A DNA stretch of 6,708 nucleotides from Candidatus Poseidoniaceae archaeon (GTDB lineage Archaea; Thermoplasmatota; Poseidoniia; Poseidoniales; Poseidoniaceae). Below the pieces are notes generated by a model. It saw only the letters and a list, made by a program, of their open reading frames with translations, made no database searches and was not told the origin of the DNA. Made by a program: the position numbers and the translations under genes. The stretch is from NCBI GenBank assembly GCA_022424925.1, contig JAKMGM010000045.1, positions 1 through 6,708 on the forward strand. The letters are read 5' to 3'. Within the stretch, counting starts at the first letter, position 1; every line of letters starts with the position of its first letter. Of this stretch, positions 5,201 to 6,708 are shown piece after piece.

Positions 5201-6220
5201 CAGATGAGTGACATGGAATCGGAAACCAACTCAACCTTCATTGCTGGGACTGGAGAATATGACCTTGTGATGAACATGTCACTTGAAACAGCATCTCCTC
5301 CGTTCACAGTTATGTTTGATGGTGAACCAGTTCAAACTGCTTCATTTGAGTGCAACGATGGCACAATCATCGACTTTGCTCTTCTCAACGACGGCGCGTA
5401 TGATTGCGCTGAAAATGAAGATGAACCTGAATACCAGGACGAAGAAGTCAGCTACTGGATGTGCGACGATGGGATGGATGAGATTCCTCTCTCTTGGGTC
5501 TCTGATGGATACGAAGACTGTGGAGATGGTTCTGACGAAGTTCTCACATCCACCTATGATTGCTATGATGGAACGTCAATCACCCTCGACAAGGTGAGCG
5601 ATGACAACATGGATTGTGCAGAAGGTGAAGATGAGCCAGAATATCAACAAGGAGAGGACGTGAATACGTTCTATTGTGATGACGGTTCTGACTCTGTCCC
5701 AATGGAATGGGTGAACGATGACTACAACGATTGTCAAGACGGCTCTGATGAAGGTCTTGGCCAAGGTCACGGTTTCGGCGACTACGAGATAGATACCATC
5801 ACCATGGTTGATGAGGAAATGATTGTATGGAACGGAGGCTCAATTACCGATGCATCAAGCGCAGACGGCATGGACCTTGTACTATCAATGTGCGACGCAT
5901 TCACCACGAGTGAGAGCGGATCCACCCTACCTTCTGACTGTGGTGACGATGTTGAACGCTGGTCATTTGCCGACATTGCAGCAGGTAATGTCGTCGGTAT
6001 TGAGTTCTTTGACGCTGACGAGAGCGGTACACTCACCGCCGGTGACTCATTTATGATAGCCGAGGACCTTGAAACCACGGAAGACTGGAACGCAGTTCGA
6101 CTGGCAAAGGGCACGGCCTACGCTGACGAGAACCCTGAAGTTGTGCTTCCTGGATTCACAGCTGCACTTGGTGTTGTCTCGATGCTTGGGGCAGCGCTCC
6201 TTGTTCGCAAGAACGAGTGA
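2234..6220 (+). CDS. giant acidic surface lipoprotein with TSP3-like and one-disulfide LDLR-A-like repeats
   Basis: The 1328-residue protein begins with a lipoprotein signal whose lipobox is LSGC (C17), so it should be exported and lipid-anchored. Its order is: Asp-rich thrombospondin-3-like calcium repeats (about 43-250); a GCTD...DDGTC motif (256-278); an unrecognised domain (279-422); fourteen LDL-receptor class A-like repeats (423-923); an unrecognised insert (924-1036); four more repeats (1037-1173); and a C-terminal domain with an EF-hand-like loop, D1260-A-D-E-S-G-T-L-T-A-G-D1271. It ends in PGF (1306-1308), a hydrophobic helix and RKNE, as in PGF-CTERM archaeosortase substrates. The predicted pI is very low and calcium sites pervade it. 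No enzymatic domain is recognisable. I infer a calcium-stabilised stalk or adhesin on the cell surface. The start at 2234 fits both the signal peptide and the TATA spacing. Its neighbours do not suggest an operon. Confidence 0.93.
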   Translation: MKLQTLLLAMMLLLSGCLGMTDEDAKMIDENDMFPDDDAAYFDTDGDGLPDELTGESTSTPPLVADSDDDNDGFADTMENSCGTDPLNASSVPEDLDGDFECDEYDFDIDGDTVFNSADAFPRDASATTDTDGDGMPDTVTGESTLTEDLDDDNDGWSDVDETACGSNSLVASLMPVDANGDGVCDSVSTDDDGDTYSDDEETQCGSDPLDASSIPADLDNDTICDALDEDIDGDGTLNAQDMYPRDPSKYEDVPGCTDAAAFNFNADANLDDGTCLDAEAVFTMANNFLDNETWHTVDTSDMGDGLLMSLIIVSAPSQDTLLTNIVVFDEDGTEMLNNAYLYTNNTIQLHQYVLMEVDDETGEELVMDDEVLIHHQSMVSPFNGVAPEWLHCEERSDNTWVCSDSGYFTEGNPDSATDTLHEYTCADGTIIMLSDVNDGTEDCADGSDEPQYTETYSYTCLSGETIGLMHVNDGEKDCADGSDETKLFLCADGNSVPFLYAHDGEADCDDESDEPAYNVTELSTFDCIDGTTIYLSQVNDGVEDCMDADDEPTYEETEYTEFDCTDGDTIPLSYVNDGMEDCAGGEDEATYDEEGDETSSFDCEYSGETIPLTYVNDGYEDCQDGTDEPQYDQMETSSFDCADGSDTIDLSEVNDEYMDCEDGSDEPVYEMTETSMFDCDDGSQIFFSLANDGAEDCANGEDEPSEEYVEYSSFDCADGTVIALSLVNDGTDDCRDGDDEPSYDPVTQQELTTYQCPASGESIALSLVNDGSYDCDDYEDEPYGYIEETSFFMCDDGDEISMSWLNDDYYDCQGGEDEAQYDMGEEVSVFTCDDGSEVAFSMVNNGDIDCAGGEDEAYTYECADGSDTVPLGAVNIGYSFCDDGSDESDAQESSEFTCIDGETIPLSYYFDDEADCSDGSDEIEFEDDWSDCVFDTDAGFWVCVDTYMPGGTWSSEMQQDGGMVITNIDEDGEVTTITLTHEMSIASIQMSDMESETNSTFIAGTGEYDLVMNMSLETASPPFTVMFDGEPVQTASFECNDGTIIDFALLNDGAYDCAENEDEPEYQDEEVSYWMCDDGMDEIPLSWVSDGYEDCGDGSDEVLTSTYDCYDGTSITLDKVSDDNMDCAEGEDEPEYQQGEDVNTFYCDDGSDSVPMEWVNDDYNDCQDGSDEGLGQGHGFGDYEIDTITMVDEEMIVWNGGSITDASSADGMDLVLSMCDAFTTSESGSTLPSDCGDDVERWSFADIAAGNVVGIEFFDADESGTLTAGDSFMIAEDLETTEDWNAVRLAKGTAYADENPEVVLPGFTAALGVVSMLGAALLVRKNE
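2360..2983 (+). repeat. thrombospondin type 3-like Asp-rich calcium repeats (residues 43-250)
   Basis: About seven DxDxDG-type loops are visible, for example DTDGDGLPD (43-51), DDDNDGFAD (68-76), DIDGD (108-112), DTDGDGMPD (130-138), DDDNDGWSD (151-159), DDDGDTYSD (191-199) and DIDGDGTLN (231-239). Spacer phrases such as CGTDPLNASS and CGSDPLDASS recur with paired cysteines. The family is known to bind many calcium ions and to form rigid surface rods. Confidence 0.88.
2999..3067 (+). other. GCTD...DDGTC two-cysteine motif (residues 256-278)
   Basis: The segment GCTDAAAFNFNADANLDDG followed by TC resembles the short GCTDxxAxNYxxxAxxDDGSC unit found in large secreted proteins of marine bacteria. 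Here it is a single copy joining the calcium rod to the next domain. C257 and C276 probably form a disulfide. Confidence 0.7.
3500..5002 (+). repeat. fourteen tandem LDL-receptor class A-like repeats, block 1 (residues 423-923)
   Basis: Fourteen units of about 31-40 residues follow the pattern FxC-x-DG-x-x-I-x-L-S-x-V-N-D-G-x-x-D-C-x-D-G-S-D-E-P-x-Y. The two cysteines lie 18 or 19 residues apart in each unit I counted. The NDGxxDCxDGSDE part matches the calcium-binding end of LDLR class A modules (CDGxxDCxDGSDE). The units differ freely at the nucleotide level, so they are old duplications held by selection at key positions. The thirteenth unit (NIGYSFCDDGSDE) lacks two of the Asp ligands. 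Confidence 0.85.
5342..5752 (+). repeat. four LDL-receptor class A-like repeats, block 2 (residues 1037-1173)
   Basis: Four more units of the same type begin FECNDG, WMCDDG, YDCYDG and FYCDDG, and end DCAENEDE, DCGDGSDE, DCAEGEDE and DCQDGSDE. They are separated from block 1 by a 113-residue domain of different sequence. Confidence 0.85.
6149..6217 (+). other. PGF-CTERM-like C-terminal sorting and membrane segment
   Basis: Residues 1306-1328 contain PGF, then a hydrophobic stretch (about 1309-1324), then R1325-K1326-N-E. This is the tripartite layout of archaeosortase A substrates, in which the PGF motif precedes a transmembrane helix and a basic tail. It could equally act as a plain C-terminal membrane anchor. 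Confidence 0.75.
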
Positions 6221-6300
6221 AGTGCTCTGCCCTCGACCAGTCCTGTGCAACGGGCTGTCAGAAGAGTATGGGTTGCGTTGTGTACATCTTTGGATACCAG

Positions 6301-6327
6301 AAATGCCTGCGAGATTCAAATGCCTGC
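6301..6327. repeat. 10-bp direct repeat in the convergent intergenic gap
   Basis: AAATGCCTGC occurs at 6301-6310 and 6318-6327, 17 bp apart. It lies between the 3' ends of the giant gene and the flavin oxidoreductase gene. I see no strong terminator hairpin or oligo-T run elsewhere in this 117-bp gap. Confidence 0.5.
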
Positions 6328-6337
6328 TCGAAGAATG

Positions 6338-6708
6338 TCATCTATCAGTGACGACAAAATTCTTCCAGCGCTTCATGTATGCGATGAATACAGGGCTCAA
6401 GTCAACGTTTCGTAAGTGCTCTTCGCTGAACGGCGGACGCTGAGGTGCGTATTCCATATCAGCGAGATGCATCGGCCAATCGGGATGAGCGATGGCAACT
6501 CGAGCCACACCAACCAAGTCTGCGCCTTCTTCCATCAACCATTGGGCGTCTTTCGACGTCCAAACTGCACCAGTTGAAATCAGTGGAATGCGCTTTGGAA
6601 CGATTTCTGCAAACCTTCGAGTCAGGCTTGCCCCATTTTCATCCTTCAACCCCTTGAAACACATCCCAACACGAGATATGAAGTTTATCGATGTCCATAC
6701 TGCAGAGC
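6338..6708 (-). pseudogene. C-terminal end of an Old Yellow Enzyme family flavin oxidoreductase, with apparent frameshift
   Basis: The minus strand encodes the end of an FMN-dependent ene-reductase / NADH:flavin oxidoreductase. The segments IPLISTGAVWTSKDA, EEGADLVGVARVAIA and HPDWP match the FMN phosphate-binding strands and the last barrel helix of that family. The gene ends at TGA 6338-6340 and its beginning lies beyond the window. In the frame that ends correctly, upstream codons from about 6664 outward do not look like the family. One frame over, bases 6707-6657 read MDIDKLHISCWDVF, the expected strand just before (family: LHxSLWDVF), but that frame stops at TGA 6639-6641. Removing one T from the TTT at 6657-6659 would join the two. 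It may be a true frameshift or a homopolymer error in the assembly. Confidence 0.72.

Overview
The window most resembles a marine planktonic archaeon of the Marine Group II / Candidatus Poseidoniales type. Supporting signs are two tRNA genes with no encoded CCA, a TATA box (TTTATACA) about 26 bp upstream of a start codon with no Shine-Dalgarno sequence (the leaderless archaeal arrangement), and a very acidic giant surface lipoprotein that combines a lipobox, Asp-rich calcium repeats and a C-terminal PGF-type sorting segment. The taxonomic call is inference from these features, not from a marker gene.

Left part (1-1811, all on the minus strand). Read in the direction of transcription, there is a weak TATA element, a PPP-family metallophosphatase (933-1772), a SprT-like zinc metalloprotease (306-869), a tRNA-Arg(UCU) gene (180-252), and a 5'-truncated fragment resembling methionine sulfoxide reductase A. 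That fragment abuts the tRNA 3' end and runs off the window. The phosphatase and protease are 63 bp apart in the same reading frame and probably co-transcribed.

Middle (1812-2233). A plus-strand tRNA-Ala(GGC) gene with the G3:U70 alanine identity pair is surrounded by partial direct and inverted copies of its own acceptor end. Two short inverted repeats, each with an 18-nt loop, follow. The promoter of the giant gene closes this segment.

Right part (2234-6220, plus strand). One gene encodes a 1328-residue secreted and anchored protein. In order it has a lipoprotein signal, thrombospondin-3-like Asp-rich calcium repeats, a GCTD...DDGTC cysteine motif, an unrecognised domain, fourteen LDL-receptor class A-like repeats, a 113-residue unrecognised insert, four more of the repeats, an EF-hand-like loop domain and a PGF-type C-terminal anchor. 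The repeats keep the LDLR-A calcium cage and the Cys2-Cys5 pair but have lost the other four cysteines in register, which is the most interesting feature here. It is probably a calcium-dependent surface adhesion or binding protein; its ligand cannot be read from the sequence.

Right edge (6221-6708). After a 117-bp convergent gap comes the C-terminal end of an Old Yellow Enzyme family flavin oxidoreductase on the minus strand. It appears to be interrupted by a single-base insertion in a T run near the window edge. No mobile-element gene, CRISPR array or rRNA is visible.
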